This document shows, piece after piece, positions 8,527 to 17,605 of a stretch of DNA of 33,877 nucleotides (the stretch's first letter is position 1; every line of letters begins with the position of its first letter). The stretch spans positions 1 to 33,877 of the forward strand of contig JAVWYO010000009.1 in assembly GCA_036661515.1 (NCBI GenBank), written 5' to 3'. Made by a program: the position numbers and the translations under genes. The stretch is from HGM05232 sp036661515. GTDB lineage: Bacteria; Bacteroidota; Bacteroidia; Bacteroidales; Muribaculaceae. The notes under the pieces were generated by a model, which was not told where the DNA came from, made no database searches, and saw only the letters and a program-made list of their open reading frames with translations.

Positions 8527-9309
8527 ATGAAAAGGACAACATATATAATTTTAGGGACATTTATAGGAGGATTAGTTATCATGATTATGATAATAATAGT
8601 TGCGTCGCTTTTTGGGAATAAAGATGTAGATGATAATTATATAAAAATCGGAGGCGTGAATGAAACAATAAAATTGCAACCCTGCAAAGTTATAAAATTC
8701 AATTTTGATAAAATATCGTCGCCTTATTATGCTAATATCTCCTTAAATGTAGATTCGGCTAAGGCTGATAAAAGTAGTTTTTCAATTCCAGCTGATTTGA
8801 AAGAGCATTTGACCTTTAAAATTGACAAAGACACCTTGAACATTTTATTTAATTTCATGGCGAAAGACAATAGAGCCGAAATGGAGCGATTTGTATTTGT
8901 TGATTCTACTATGTTACAATTATCGATAGCCAAGTCGGTACATACTGTAATAAATAAAATTGATGGATTTGATGTTGCCTTTAAAAATTTAAGGCGAGAT
9001 TCTCTTTCCTTCAATGTCGAAAACTATGCGACTATTGAAAATTGCAATATTTCATCACTTAATGCGTCGGCAAGAAGTCTAAACATAAAAAGTGGTAGTA
9101 TAAAGGACTTATATCTTGATTGTGATTATGTACGTAAGTGGGAAATAAATGCTAAAAAAATCATTGTTGATGTGGCTCATTTATGTGGTTCTAATCGTTA
9201 TTTTGTTGATATGAGTGGCGTAAATGAGATATTATGGACACCGAAAACGGAGGGCGGAAATTTAGTGTTTGAGGATAATGAATCTGTGAAAATAACAAGA
9301 ACTAAATAA
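8527..9309 (+). CDS. Membrane-anchored protein of unknown function
   Basis: I do not recognise this 260-residue protein. It has one N-terminal membrane helix (about residues 7-29, rich in I, M, G and V) after a KR start, giving a single-pass anchor with about 230 residues outside the cytoplasm. The remainder is beta-rich and low in cysteine. The middle alternates short strands and asparagine/serine turns (SFNVENYATIENCNISSLNASARSLNIKSGSIKD), suggesting a right-handed beta-helix or GIN/adhesin-like stack. It sits 7 bases after the GntR gene and 9 bases before the outer-membrane barrel, within one transcription unit. A periplasmic link between the ABC pair and the barrel is possible but unproven. 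Confidence 0.75.
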   Translation: MKRTTYIILGTFIGGLVIMIMIIIVASLFGNKDVDDNYIKIGGVNETIKLQPCKVIKFNFDKISSPYYANISLNVDSAKADKSSFSIPADLKEHLTFKIDKDTLNILFNFMAKDNRAEMERFVFVDSTMLQLSIAKSVHTVINKIDGFDVAFKNLRRDSLSFNVENYATIENCNISSLNASARSLNIKSGSIKDLYLDCDYVRKWEINAKKIIVDVAHLCGSNRYFVDMSGVNEILWTPKTEGGNLVFEDNESVKITRTK

Positions 9310-9318
9310 TTAACTGAA

Positions 9319-11847
9319 GTGAGAAATAAAATTTTATTAGGATTGTCCTTAATCCTTGTGACGATTAGTGCTATGGCGCAAAGTGGCAATACACAAACAT
9401 TTATGCTCAAAGGTGTTTTATTTAACGACACTACGAAAGAGAGAGAACCTTATGCTACTATCAAAGTAACGCACAAAGCGACTCCCGAAAAGAGTGTAAA
9501 AGTATTTGTGAGTGACATTAATGGAAAGTTCCAAGAAAAAATTATTGGGACAGGTGATTTTATCTTTACGGCTACATCGATAGGAAAAGAGCCTCTTATT
9601 AAACCCTTTAGCGTCAAGGCAAATGAAAATATAATAGACTTGGGAGCTCTTTATATAAAAAATGCCACAAATCAACTTCAAGAGGTTGAGGTGAAAGCGC
9701 AAAAATTATTGGTGAAAGCCGACATTGATAAGATTCAATATAATGTTGAAGATGATCCTGATTCTAAAATAAACACAGTGCTTGAGATGCTTCGTAAGGT
9801 GCCACTTGTAACTGTTGATGGCGAGGACAAAATAACGGTGAATGGGAGTAGTAATTTTAAGATACAGATAAATGGGAAGCCTAATAATATGATGACAAAG
9901 AATCCGTCAGATGTACTTAAAAGCATGCCAGCTAACAGCATAAAACGCATAGAGGTTATTACCGACCCAGGTGTCAAAGAAGATGGCGAAGGCGTTGGAG
10001 GAATTTTAAATATTATTACTACACAAAAGAGTAATATGGAGGGCTATTCACTAACAATTTCAGGCAATGGAGGAAATAATGGAGCGGGTGGCGGCGTTTT
10101 TGGAATGGTGAGTAAAGGTAAATTTACTATGAGTGCTCGATATAATTATAGATATAATACCCAGCCTGAAACTAAGACTTGGAGTAGCCAAAAGACGACA
10201 GGTAATATCACAGATAAATCCTATGACTTGGACTCTAAAGGAAAGATAAAATATGATAATAACTTTCAGTGGGGAAATCTTGAGGCAAGTTATGAAATAG
10301 ACACACTCCGTCTTATAACAATGTCGTTTGGTTTATGGGGCGGTAATCGTAATGTGAATAATTCTTTACGAAATAGTGCATTCAAGCCTATGTTGGTTCC
10401 ACAGGAGCCATTATATAGCTATAATCAGAATTCACATAACAAATTTTCATGGTCTTCAATTGATGGAAGTATAGATTATCAGCGATTATTTTCAGTGAAA
10501 GAGCGCATGCTTACATTTTCCTATAAGGTAAATACTAATCCACAAAGTTCAGATGCCTATTCAATATATGATATTGATAATACATATACTACTGACTGGG
10601 AAGAGTACTTGAAAAGTTTGAAAAATCAACATAACAATGGTACAGAAAGTACGATAGAAAACACATTTCAAGTTGATTATACAACGCCAATCAAGAAGAT
10701 TCATTCAATAGAAGTTGGTGCTAAATATATTCTTAGGAATAATACTTCAGAAAATAATCGATATCTAAGTAATGAACAATCGGAGTATATATTTGATGCT
10801 ACAAATAGTATGAATTACAAGCATCTTAATAACATCTTTGGAGCTTATGCAGGATATTCTTTTAAATTAAAAAAATTCATGGGAAAAGCCGGATTACGCT
10901 ATGAATATACATCGCAAGATGTAACATATAAACTTGGACGAGGAGACGATTTCAAGACCTCTTTTAATGATTTCCTTCCTGCTGTGACGGTAGGGTGGAA
11001 GATAACGCAACTTTCGACATTGAAAGTTGGTTATAATATGCGTATTCAGCGACCAGGAATTTGGTATTTAAATCCATATTTAAATAATGACAATCCTACA
11101 AATTTAAGTCAAGGCAATCCGAACCTAAAGAGTGAGAAAAATCACAACATAAATCTCACATATAGTAATTTTACTGAAAAATTCAATATTAATCTCTCTG
11201 CACGATATTCATTTACAGATAATGGGATTCAACAAGTAACGACTTTGAAAAATGATAATGATATTTCAGGCGTGCCCATACCCACAGGGAAAGATGTGTT
11301 ATACTCAACTTATGATAACTCGGGACAAAATAAATATGTGAATTTAAATGCTTATGTCAACTGGAATGCTTCAAAAGATACCCGAGTATATTTAAATTTA
11401 GATGGAGGATATTGTAATTTGCGAGGTTCTAATAACCAAAAGAATGAAGGATGGAGCTTGTCGGCTTATGGAGGTGCTCAGCAGTCATTTAAACATGATT
11501 GGCAGGTGAGTATAAATGTGTATGGTCGCACAAAAAGTGTTTCATTACAGAATGATTATTGTGGTTTTGTATCTTACAGTTTAAATATCAATAAATCATT
11601 CTTAGATAAGAAATTGACTATTTCTCTATCGGCATCGGATTTCTTTAATGATAAATTTGATTTTAAAGAGACTAATTGGGGTGATGGGTTTTATCAAAAT
11701 AATGTTTCACAAATTTCGCGTATGAGATTTCGTGTCAGTGTAAGTTATAGATTAGGAGAATTAAAGGCGGCGGTAAAGAAAGTTGCTCGTTCTATTCAAA
11801 ACGATGATGTGAAAAGTGGAGAATCTAAATCGAGTGATGTGAAATAA
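9319..11847 (+). CDS. Outer-membrane beta-barrel protein with carboxypeptidase-regulatory and plug domains
   Basis: This 842-residue outer-membrane protein has a signal peptide with cleavage after residue 20 or 21 (SAMAQ). A carboxypeptidase-regulatory-like beta sandwich spans residues 28-110. A plug-like domain spans 115-235 (VLEMLRKVPLVTVDGEDKI, then IKRIEVITDPGVK and GGILNIITT). About 600 residues of barrel strands follow, ending in the aromatic-alternating SRMRFRVSVSYRLG strand before a lysine/serine-rich tail. This is the TonB-receptor-like 'OMP beta-barrel family' of Bacteroidota. No SusD partner gene is nearby, so it is unlikely to be a classical glycan SusC. The start is GTG, chosen because it begins the signal peptide. 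It is the last gene of the five-gene operon, suggesting that expression is linked to the ABC pair and GntR regulator. Confidence 0.9.
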   Translation: MRNKILLGLSLILVTISAMAQSGNTQTFMLKGVLFNDTTKEREPYATIKVTHKATPEKSVKVFVSDINGKFQEKIIGTGDFIFTATSIGKEPLIKPFSVKANENIIDLGALYIKNATNQLQEVEVKAQKLLVKADIDKIQYNVEDDPDSKINTVLEMLRKVPLVTVDGEDKITVNGSSNFKIQINGKPNNMMTKNPSDVLKSMPANSIKRIEVITDPGVKEDGEGVGGILNIITTQKSNMEGYSLTISGNGGNNGAGGGVFGMVSKGKFTMSARYNYRYNTQPETKTWSSQKTTGNITDKSYDLDSKGKIKYDNNFQWGNLEASYEIDTLRLITMSFGLWGGNRNVNNSLRNSAFKPMLVPQEPLYSYNQNSHNKFSWSSIDGSIDYQRLFSVKERMLTFSYKVNTNPQSSDAYSIYDIDNTYTTDWEEYLKSLKNQHNNGTESTIENTFQVDYTTPIKKIHSIEVGAKYILRNNTSENNRYLSNEQSEYIFDATNSMNYKHLNNIFGAYAGYSFKLKKFMGKAGLRYEYTSQDVTYKLGRGDDFKTSFNDFLPAVTVGWKITQLSTLKVGYNMRIQRPGIWYLNPYLNNDNPTNLSQGNPNLKSEKNHNINLTYSNFTEKFNINLSARYSFTDNGIQQVTTLKNDNDISGVPIPTGKDVLYSTYDNSGQNKYVNLNAYVNWNASKDTRVYLNLDGGYCNLRGSNNQKNEGWSLSAYGGAQQSFKHDWQVSINVYGRTKSVSLQNDYCGFVSYSLNINKSFLDKKLTISLSASDFFNDKFDFKETNWGDGFYQNNVSQISRMRFRVSVSYRLGELKAAVKKVARSIQNDDVKSGESKSSDVK

Positions 11848-11877
11848 AAAAAAGATTGTTTTTTGAATTATATTGGG

Positions 11878-11918
11878 AAAAAGAGGCTACTCAAAATTGC
11901 ATTTGGTAGCCTCTTTTT
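11878..11918. terminator. Bidirectional terminator
   Basis: A 13-base perfect stem (11878-11890 with 11906-11918, core GAGGCTAC/GTAGCCTC) has an A tract on the left and a T tract on the right. Extra CAAA/TTTG pairing shortens the loop. It can end the plus-strand operon and the minus-strand der transcript alike. Confidence 0.93.
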
Positions 11919-11934
11919 AAATTATTCATGAAAT

Positions 11935-13251
11935 TTACTTTTCACGCATAAATATGTTTATAGGAGTTCCAGAGAAGTCCCAATTTTCACGTATCTTGTT
12001 TTCGAGATATCGACGATATGGTTCTTTAACCCATTGAGGTAGATTGCAGAAGAAAATAAAGGTAGGGACGTGTGAGCCTTTAAGCATTGTGATGTATTTA
12101 ATTTTCACATATTTGCCTTTGTTTGCAGGAGGAGGATATGCAGCAATTACTTCTTGCATCACGGTGTTTAGCTTAGCCGTTGGTATAACTCTTGCTCTAT
12201 TTTTATAAACGTCGGTAGCCTTCTCAAGAACCTTTAGGATACGTTGTTTTGTCAGAGCTGAGCCAAATATTATAGGGAAGTCGACAAATGGCGCGAAACG
12301 TTCTCTAATTGCATTTTCGTAAGTTTTAATTGCAATGTCGCTTTTGTCTTGCACGAGATCCCACTTGTTTACGCAAACGACGAGACCTTTACTATTTTTC
12401 TGAATTAACGAGAAAATATTAGAATCTTGGCTTTCAATACCACGAGTGGCATCAACCATAAGAATACATACATCGGCACCTTCGATAGTTCTAATACTAC
12501 GAATAACAGAGTAATATTCAATATCTTCGTTCACCTTTGTTTTCTTACGGATGCCGGCGGTATCAACGAGGTAGAAGTCGAACCCAAACTTGTTGTATCG
12601 TGTGAAAATACTGTCACGAGTAGTTCCTGCAATTTCGGTAACAATGTTTCGTTCTTCGCCAATAAAAGCGTTTATGATAGATGATTTACCCGAATTTGGT
12701 CGTCCAACGATTGCGAAACGAGGAATTTCTTCGAGAGTTTCTTCGGCTTCTTCTTTTTCGGGCATCACTTCAACAATCTTGTCGAGTAAATCACCCGTAC
12801 CCGAACCACTTATTGCGGATATAGAGAAAGGGTCGCCGAGTCCTAAAGAATAGAATTCGGCTGCGTTGTATAACCAGTCGTTAGTGTCGGCTTTGTTAGA
12901 AACGAGGACGACAGGTTTTTTAGATTTTCGAAGAATTTGAGCGACATGATCGTCGAGGTCAGTTACACCGTTTTTGACATCAACAATGAAAAGAATAACG
13001 TCGGCTTCGTCAATAGCAATGCTAACTTGCTTATTGATTTCTTCTTCAAAAATATCCTCGGAGTTAACTACCCAACCGCCAGTGTCTACTATTGAGAATT
13101 CCTTTCCCCCCCACTCTACTTTGCCATATTGCCTGTCGCGCGTGGTTCCAGAAGTGTCGTCAACAATTGCAGTGCGGGACTCAGTCAATCGATTAAAAAG
13201 GGTTGACTTGCCCACGTTTGGGCGTCCTACTATTGCTATTAATTTACCCAT
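11935..13251 (-). CDS. der: Ribosome-assembly GTPase Der (EngA)
   Basis: This double-GTPase acts in assembly of the 50S ribosomal subunit. Two G domains are complete: the first with GRPNVGKST (9-17), DTGG and NKAD (119-122), the second with GRPNSGKSS (183-191), DTAG (230-233) and NKWD (295-298). A C-terminal KH-like domain covers about 355-438. The length of 438 matches the family. It follows era by 56 bases and ends just before the bidirectional terminator, as the last gene of the minus-strand cluster. Confidence 0.98.
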   Translation of the reverse strand: MGKLIAIVGRPNVGKSTLFNRLTESRTAIVDDTSGTTRDRQYGKVEWGGKEFSIVDTGGWVVNSEDIFEEEINKQVSIAIDEADVILFIVDVKNGVTDLDDHVAQILRKSKKPVVLVSNKADTNDWLYNAAEFYSLGLGDPFSISAISGSGTGDLLDKIVEVMPEKEEAEETLEEIPRFAIVGRPNSGKSSIINAFIGEERNIVTEIAGTTRDSIFTRYNKFGFDFYLVDTAGIRKKTKVNEDIEYYSVIRSIRTIEGADVCILMVDATRGIESQDSNIFSLIQKNSKGLVVCVNKWDLVQDKSDIAIKTYENAIRERFAPFVDFPIIFGSALTKQRILKVLEKATDVYKNRARVIPTAKLNTVMQEVIAAYPPPANKGKYVKIKYITMLKGSHVPTFIFFCNLPQWVKEPYRRYLENKIRENWDFSGTPINIFMREK

Positions 13252-13307
13252 ATAATGTATTTGCTTATAATTTAGCTATGTAAAAGAAATTTGTAAATAT
13301 ATTTATT

Positions 13308-14192
13308 TTATTCGATGTATCCAAAAGCGCGCAATTTGTTTTCGCGATTACGCCAATCTTTTTCAACTTTTACGAATATTTCAAGGAAAACTCTTTTGTC
13401 AAAGAATTTTTCGATGTCTTTTCGAGCGTCAGTCCCAATTCTTTTGAGCATGAGCCCGCCTTTACCTATAATAATGCCTTTTTGGCTATCCCTTTCCACA
13501 TATATAACCGCCATGATGTGTAATGAAGCCTCTTTTTCTTCAAATTGTTCTACGATAACTTCGGTAGCATAAGGTACCTCTTGATCGTAGTTTAGAAGTA
13601 TTTTTTCACGAATAATTTCAGTGACAAAGAATCTTGCAGGTTTGTCGGTAAGAGCATCTTTACCAAAGAAAGGAGGAGAGTCGGGAAGCAATTCAATTAT
13701 GCGAGTCATAAGACTATTTACATTGAATTTTTCTTTAGCCGAAGTAGGGAATATTTCAGCTTTAGGAAGCGTTTCTTTCCATTTAGCAACCACGTTTTCT
13801 AACTCTTGTTGTCCTTTAAGGAGGTCTATTTTATTTATAACGAGTAAAACCGGAATAGGTTCCTTTGCAACTTTATCGAGAAATTCTTTATTTTTTTTAG
13901 TGTCTTCAACGACATCAGTAACGTAAATTAAGATGTCGGCATCAGAAAGCGCGCCTTCGGAGAAGTTTAGCATACTTTCTTGTAGCTTGTATTTAGGCGC
14001 AAGCACGCCAGGAGTGTCGGAAAAAACGATTTGGTAGTCATCAGTATTCAAGATACCCATTATGCGGTGACGCGTAGTTTGAGCTTTCGACGTTATAATA
14101 GAGATGCGTTCGCCTACCAATTCATTCATTAATGTTGATTTTCCAACATTAGGATTTCCAACGATGTTTACAAAGCCAGCTTTATGTTGCAT
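13308..14192 (-). CDS. era: GTPase Era, 16S rRNA-binding
   Basis: Era binds the 3' end of 16S rRNA and helps 30S maturation. The GTPase domain shows GNPNVGKS (12-19), DTPG (59-62) and NKID (120-123). The C-terminal type II KH domain shows IIIGKGGLMLKRIG (about 236-249). The 294 residues match Era of other bacteria. It is downstream of fabH, with 106 bases and a weak terminator-like hairpin between them, and upstream of der. I find no strong promoter of its own, so read-through from the fabH side is likely. Confidence 0.98.
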   Translation of the reverse strand: MQHKAGFVNIVGNPNVGKSTLMNELVGERISIITSKAQTTRHRIMGILNTDDYQIVFSDTPGVLAPKYKLQESMLNFSEGALSDADILIYVTDVVEDTKKNKEFLDKVAKEPIPVLLVINKIDLLKGQQELENVVAKWKETLPKAEIFPTSAKEKFNVNSLMTRIIELLPDSPPFFGKDALTDKPARFFVTEIIREKILLNYDQEVPYATEVIVEQFEEKEASLHIMAVIYVERDSQKGIIIGKGGLMLKRIGTDARKDIEKFFDKRVFLEIFVKVEKDWRNRENKLRAFGYIE

Positions 14193-14231
14193 AGTTTATG
14201 CTTATTATTGGTTATTAATTGATATATAAAC

Positions 14232-14253
14232 AAAAAAAGCATCATAAAGATGC
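14232..14253 (-). terminator. Weak terminator or attenuator between fabH and era
   Basis: On the minus strand a 5-base stem GCATC/GATGC with a 5-base loop is followed by seven T residues. The short stem suggests partial termination, which would lower era and der transcription relative to fabH. Confidence 0.5.
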
Positions 14254-14298
14254 ATTTCTTGTTAGAGTTTTATCTTGAATGAAGATAGTCGGTGTCTA

Positions 14299-15282
14299 TT
14301 AGCAACCCCATACTATGTACATTGCACCCCATGTAAACCCAGCACCAAATGCTGTGAGAACGAGTTTGTCGCCTTTCTTTAGTTTATCTTTGTATTCGTC
14401 AATGCAAAGAGGAATAGAAGCTGCGCTTGTGTTTCCGTAATGCTCAATGTTTACAAGGACTTTTTTAGGATCTATACCAACGCGCGAGCCAACGGCTTCA
14501 ATTATTCTGAGATTAGCTTGATGAGGAATAAACCAATCGACAGAATCGGTAGAAAGGTTGTTGCGAGCTATCACTTCAAGAGTAGAGCCAAGCATATTTG
14601 TCACTGCGTGACGATATACCACTCTTCCATCTTGATGGAGGTAATGCTCATGAGCGTCAATAGATTCGTGAGTAGCAGGATAAGTTGCTCCACCACCCTT
14701 CATGATTAAATGAGGAAGACCTTCGCCATTGATGTGGAATACGCTATCTATTATGCCTAAATTCTCTTCAGTAGGTTCGAGTAGGACACAACCAGCTGCG
14801 TCTCCAAAAAGAGGGCAAGTTGATCTGTCGGTGTAATCGGTCATGCTCGACATTTTTTCGGCGGCCACAACAATTACTTTTTTATAAATACCGCTTTTGA
14901 TATAAGATGCTCCAGCTTGTAGAGCAACAAGGAATCCAGCGCAAGCCGCTTGAATATCGAAAGCATAAGCGTTTTTAAGTCCACATTTATGTGAAATAAT
15001 AGATGCCGTAGACGGGAATCGGAAGTCGGGATTAGAAGTCGCGCAAATAACTAATTCAATCTCATCGGGATTTACTTTTGTAGATTTTAGGAGATTGTTA
15101 ATAGCCTTATAACCGAGTTCAGAAGACCCAGCGCAAGGCTCTTTAAGAATGCGACGTTCTTTAATACCTACACGAGTAGTTATCCATTCATCATTTGTTT
15201 CAACCAAGCGAGATAATTCTTCGTTGGTAAGACGGTCGTCGGGAACAAATGAAGCAATACCACTAATTTTTGCGTTTAGCAT
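14299..15282 (-). CDS. fabH: 3-oxoacyl-ACP synthase III (KAS III)
   Basis: FabH condenses acetyl-CoA with malonyl-ACP to begin fatty-acid synthesis. The catalytic triad is visible: C114 in QAACAGF, H254 in PHQANLRI, and N284 in YGNTSAASIP. The C-terminal GAGFTWGA motif is present. The 327 residues match the family. The order DUF177-rpmF-fabH is widely conserved; plsX, which often lies between rpmF and fabH elsewhere, is absent. The gene follows rpmF by 95 bases without a clear terminator. Confidence 0.97.
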   Translation of the reverse strand: MLNAKISGIASFVPDDRLTNEELSRLVETNDEWITTRVGIKERRILKEPCAGSSELGYKAINNLLKSTKVNPDEIELVICATSNPDFRFPSTASIISHKCGLKNAYAFDIQAACAGFLVALQAGASYIKSGIYKKVIVVAAEKMSSMTDYTDRSTCPLFGDAAGCVLLEPTEENLGIIDSVFHINGEGLPHLIMKGGGATYPATHESIDAHEHYLHQDGRVVYRHAVTNMLGSTLEVIARNNLSTDSVDWFIPHQANLRIIEAVGSRVGIDPKKVLVNIEHYGNTSAASIPLCIDEYKDKLKKGDKLVLTAFGAGFTWGAMYIVWGC

Positions 15283-15377
15283 TATTATCTTTGTGTAATG
15301 TGAATTAATTAAAAAATGCGGAGGGTGTTACAATAAAACAATGTTTCCGTTTGCAACAGCCTCAGCTATTTGTAGCT

Positions 15378-15563
15378 TTAAACAGCCGCAGCCTTTTCGA
15401 TAGCTATTTTACCGCGATAGTAACCACATTCACCACATACAGTGTGATATACGTGCCATGCGCCACAATTAGGGCAAAGAGCTAATGTTGGAGCTACTGC
15501 TTTATCGTGAGTTCTTCTCTTTGCTGTTCTTGATTTTGATTGTTTGTGCTTAGGATGTGCCAT
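15378..15563 (-). CDS. rpmF: 50S ribosomal protein L32
   Basis: This 61-residue basic protein starts MAHPKHKQSKSRTAKRR and carries a four-cysteine zinc ribbon, CPNCG and CGECG, as in zinc-binding L32 proteins. It is 14 bases downstream of the DUF177 gene, the usual partner. Confidence 0.98.
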   Translation of the reverse strand: MAHPKHKQSKSRTAKRRTHDKAVAPTLALCPNCGAWHVYHTVCGECGYYRGKIAIEKAAAV

Positions 15564-15577
15564 TTTTATGTATAATT

Positions 15578-16174
15578 TTAATTGTTATCTTTTAAATCTT
15601 TAAGAGCGTCCCAACGAGGGTCGTTAGTTACAGATTCGTCATTTTCTAAATTGTTTTCTTCAAACGTCTCCGATTCATCAAAGTCGATGTTTTCTTCAGA
15701 TTCGTCGTCATCATCGCTACTCTTAGCGACGTGTTTTTTTAAGAATGTGTTCATGCCTTTATTGCACTTTCCAGCTTGGTGTACGTGCTTTAAAGGGATT
15801 GTAAGAATCACCGAATCGTAAATCATATAAGCTACGTTAAGGAAATTCTCAGTTTCTGGAATAATCAGAACGTCGTCGTTCTCGTCGGAGTATTCCTCTC
15901 CGTATTTAACTGTCAAATGATATATTGTATCCACTTCGTGCTCCATAGCGTCGAGGCAACGGTCGCAGGGGATAGATATAACACCTTTGATGTTGAAATT
16001 CAGGTCATAAGCATCGTCAACATGTTTGACAGTTAACGTTACAGTAACGTCACTTTTCAGCACATCGGCGCTCTCCATATCTCTGAAAAACTCAGTTCCT
16101 AAATTATACTCAAATTGTTGAGTCTCATTAGGCATACCCTTAAGAGGTAGTTTAAAAGCAATAAATTTCCCCAA
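15578..16174 (-). CDS. DUF177 (YceD-family) protein
   Basis: This 198-residue protein belongs to the DUF177/YceD family, linked by studies in other organisms to 23S rRNA accumulation. It shows the family's cysteine pair IPCDRC (C70, C73) and a later cysteine, GKC (C137). A very acidic, disordered stretch (about 150-185) precedes the conserved tail DPRWDALKDLK. It is the first gene of the cluster and carries a promoter immediately upstream, so it probably sets expression of rpmF and fabH. Confidence 0.92.
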   Translation of the reverse strand: MGKFIAFKLPLKGMPNETQQFEYNLGTEFFRDMESADVLKSDVTVTLTVKHVDDAYDLNFNIKGVISIPCDRCLDAMEHEVDTIYHLTVKYGEEYSDENDDVLIIPETENFLNVAYMIYDSVILTIPLKHVHQAGKCNKGMNTFLKKHVAKSSDDDDESEENIDFDESETFEENNLENDESVTNDPRWDALKDLKDNN

Positions 16175-16198
16175 AATATATTTTTAGTTAAATCGCCA

Positions 16199-16230
16199 CA
16201 AAGGTATAAACATTCTGATTAATAATCAAC
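16199..16230 (-). promoter_or_regulatory. Promoter of DUF177-rpmF-fabH
   Basis: On the minus strand GTTG (16227-16230, three of four bases of TTTG) precedes TACCTTTG (16199-16206) by 20 bases. The -7 element is exact and sits 24 bases before the DUF177 start. Confidence 0.65.
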
Positions 16231-16334
16231 CATTTCCCTCCATTTTTCTATTATAAGGCATCATTTATGTATGTTTTTCAAGTTTTTTAAATGAATTATG
16301 CTTTAAAACGAGTAGAAAAGGAATATTTATATAG

Positions 16335-17576
16335 CTAAACTTTAGGCAATTCGATGCGAAAAGTCGTTCCGTTATCAATTTCGGACTCTTTGACATATAT
16401 TTTACCGTTGTGATATTCTTCAATAATTCTTTTCACGAGAGTTAGTCCAAGTCCCCAGCCACGTTTTTTCGTAGTAAAACCTGGATTGAAAACTGTTTTA
16501 AAGTTTTTGTGAGCAATTCCCTTACCCGTATCCGTGATGTCAATAAAAACTTTTTGTTTTTCGGTAGTTACATATACATCTATTTTTCCGACACCTTGCA
16601 TTGCATCAACAGCGTTCTTTGTTATATTTTCCATAACCCATTCAAAAAGAGATAGGCAAAGCATAGTTCCTGTTTCGTCTTTAGGGAGATGCAGAGTGAG
16701 TTCTATTCTATCAGAAATGCGCGATTTCATATATCCCAAACTTTCGCTTATTGCCTCGTTTATGTATGCAAGTTCCATTTCGGGTTTTGAGCCTATTTTA
16801 GAGAATCGGTCGGCTATTACCGAAAGCCGATGCACATCTTTGTCCATGTCGGAAACTATTTCTTTTTCAACACCGCTCATTTCAAGCATTTGCATCCAAG
16901 CCATAAGCGATGAAATAGGAGTTCCGAGCTGATGAGCCGTTTCTTTAGATAATCCCACCCACACTTTATTTTGCTCTGCTTTCTTTGCGCTTGCGACGGC
17001 AAAATATACGATTATTATGAATACGAGCATTACAGCGAGCTGAATATAAGGGTAATATGCGAGTTTTTTTAGGATAGTTGAGTCTTCGTAGTAAAGGCAT
17101 TGATTGTTTTTCCCGTCAATATTAATTAATATTTTATTATGAGAGCCTTTAAGTGCAGATAGTTTATTATTAAGGAACGCTTCATTGATAGGTGAAATGG
17201 AATAAGGACTAAGGCTATCGATTGGTTCGGGCATTATAAAATTTCGATGAAGAAGTATATTATCTTTGTCGTCAACGAGCAATACTGGGATATTGTGGTT
17301 TCCCTCGATAATAGATAGTAGAAAGTCGATATTTGTTCCACTTCCAAAACTTTGAATAGGGTTTCCAAGAGTGTCGGTAGAGGCATTATTATTCATTCCA
17401 CCTGTGGCTATTTCCTTAGTGGCGTTAGCCCATATCTCCATTCTGTCGCGTTCTTGTGCTGATAAATCTTTGACAAGATTATTAGATATTCTAAGAAATA
17501 AGGCGGCAACGATGAATGACACTACAAAGAATATCAATTTCCATATACGTCTTTTATCATAAATATTACTTATCAT
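16335..17576 (-). CDS. Membrane sensor histidine kinase (orphan)
   Basis: This 413-residue kinase has an N-terminal membrane helix (about 13-30), a periplasmic sensor domain of about 145 residues (31-175) and a second membrane helix (about 178-198). There is no obvious HAMP domain before the catalytic part. The H-box is AHQLGTPISS with phospho-acceptor H215; the N-box is ENITKNAVDAM (N317/N321); G boxes are DTGKGI (349-354) and RGWGLGLTL (372-380). The HQLGTP form is common in Bacteroidota kinases. No response regulator gene lies in the window, so the partner and signal are unknown. It follows the HAD gene by 29 bases and is probably the last gene of the msbA-purN-HAD unit. Confidence 0.93.
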   Translation of the reverse strand: MISNIYDKRRIWKLIFFVVSFIVAALFLRISNNLVKDLSAQERDRMEIWANATKEIATGGMNNNASTDTLGNPIQSFGSGTNIDFLLSIIEGNHNIPVLLVDDKDNILLHRNFIMPEPIDSLSPYSISPINEAFLNNKLSALKGSHNKILINIDGKNNQCLYYEDSTILKKLAYYPYIQLAVMLVFIIIVYFAVASAKKAEQNKVWVGLSKETAHQLGTPISSLMAWMQMLEMSGVEKEIVSDMDKDVHRLSVIADRFSKIGSKPEMELAYINEAISESLGYMKSRISDRIELTLHLPKDETGTMLCLSLFEWVMENITKNAVDAMQGVGKIDVYVTTEKQKVFIDITDTGKGIAHKNFKTVFNPGFTTKKRGWGLGLTLVKRIIEEYHNGKIYVKESEIDNGTTFRIELPKV

Positions 17577-17605
17577 AACACAAAGATATTTAATAAATAA
17601 CGTTG

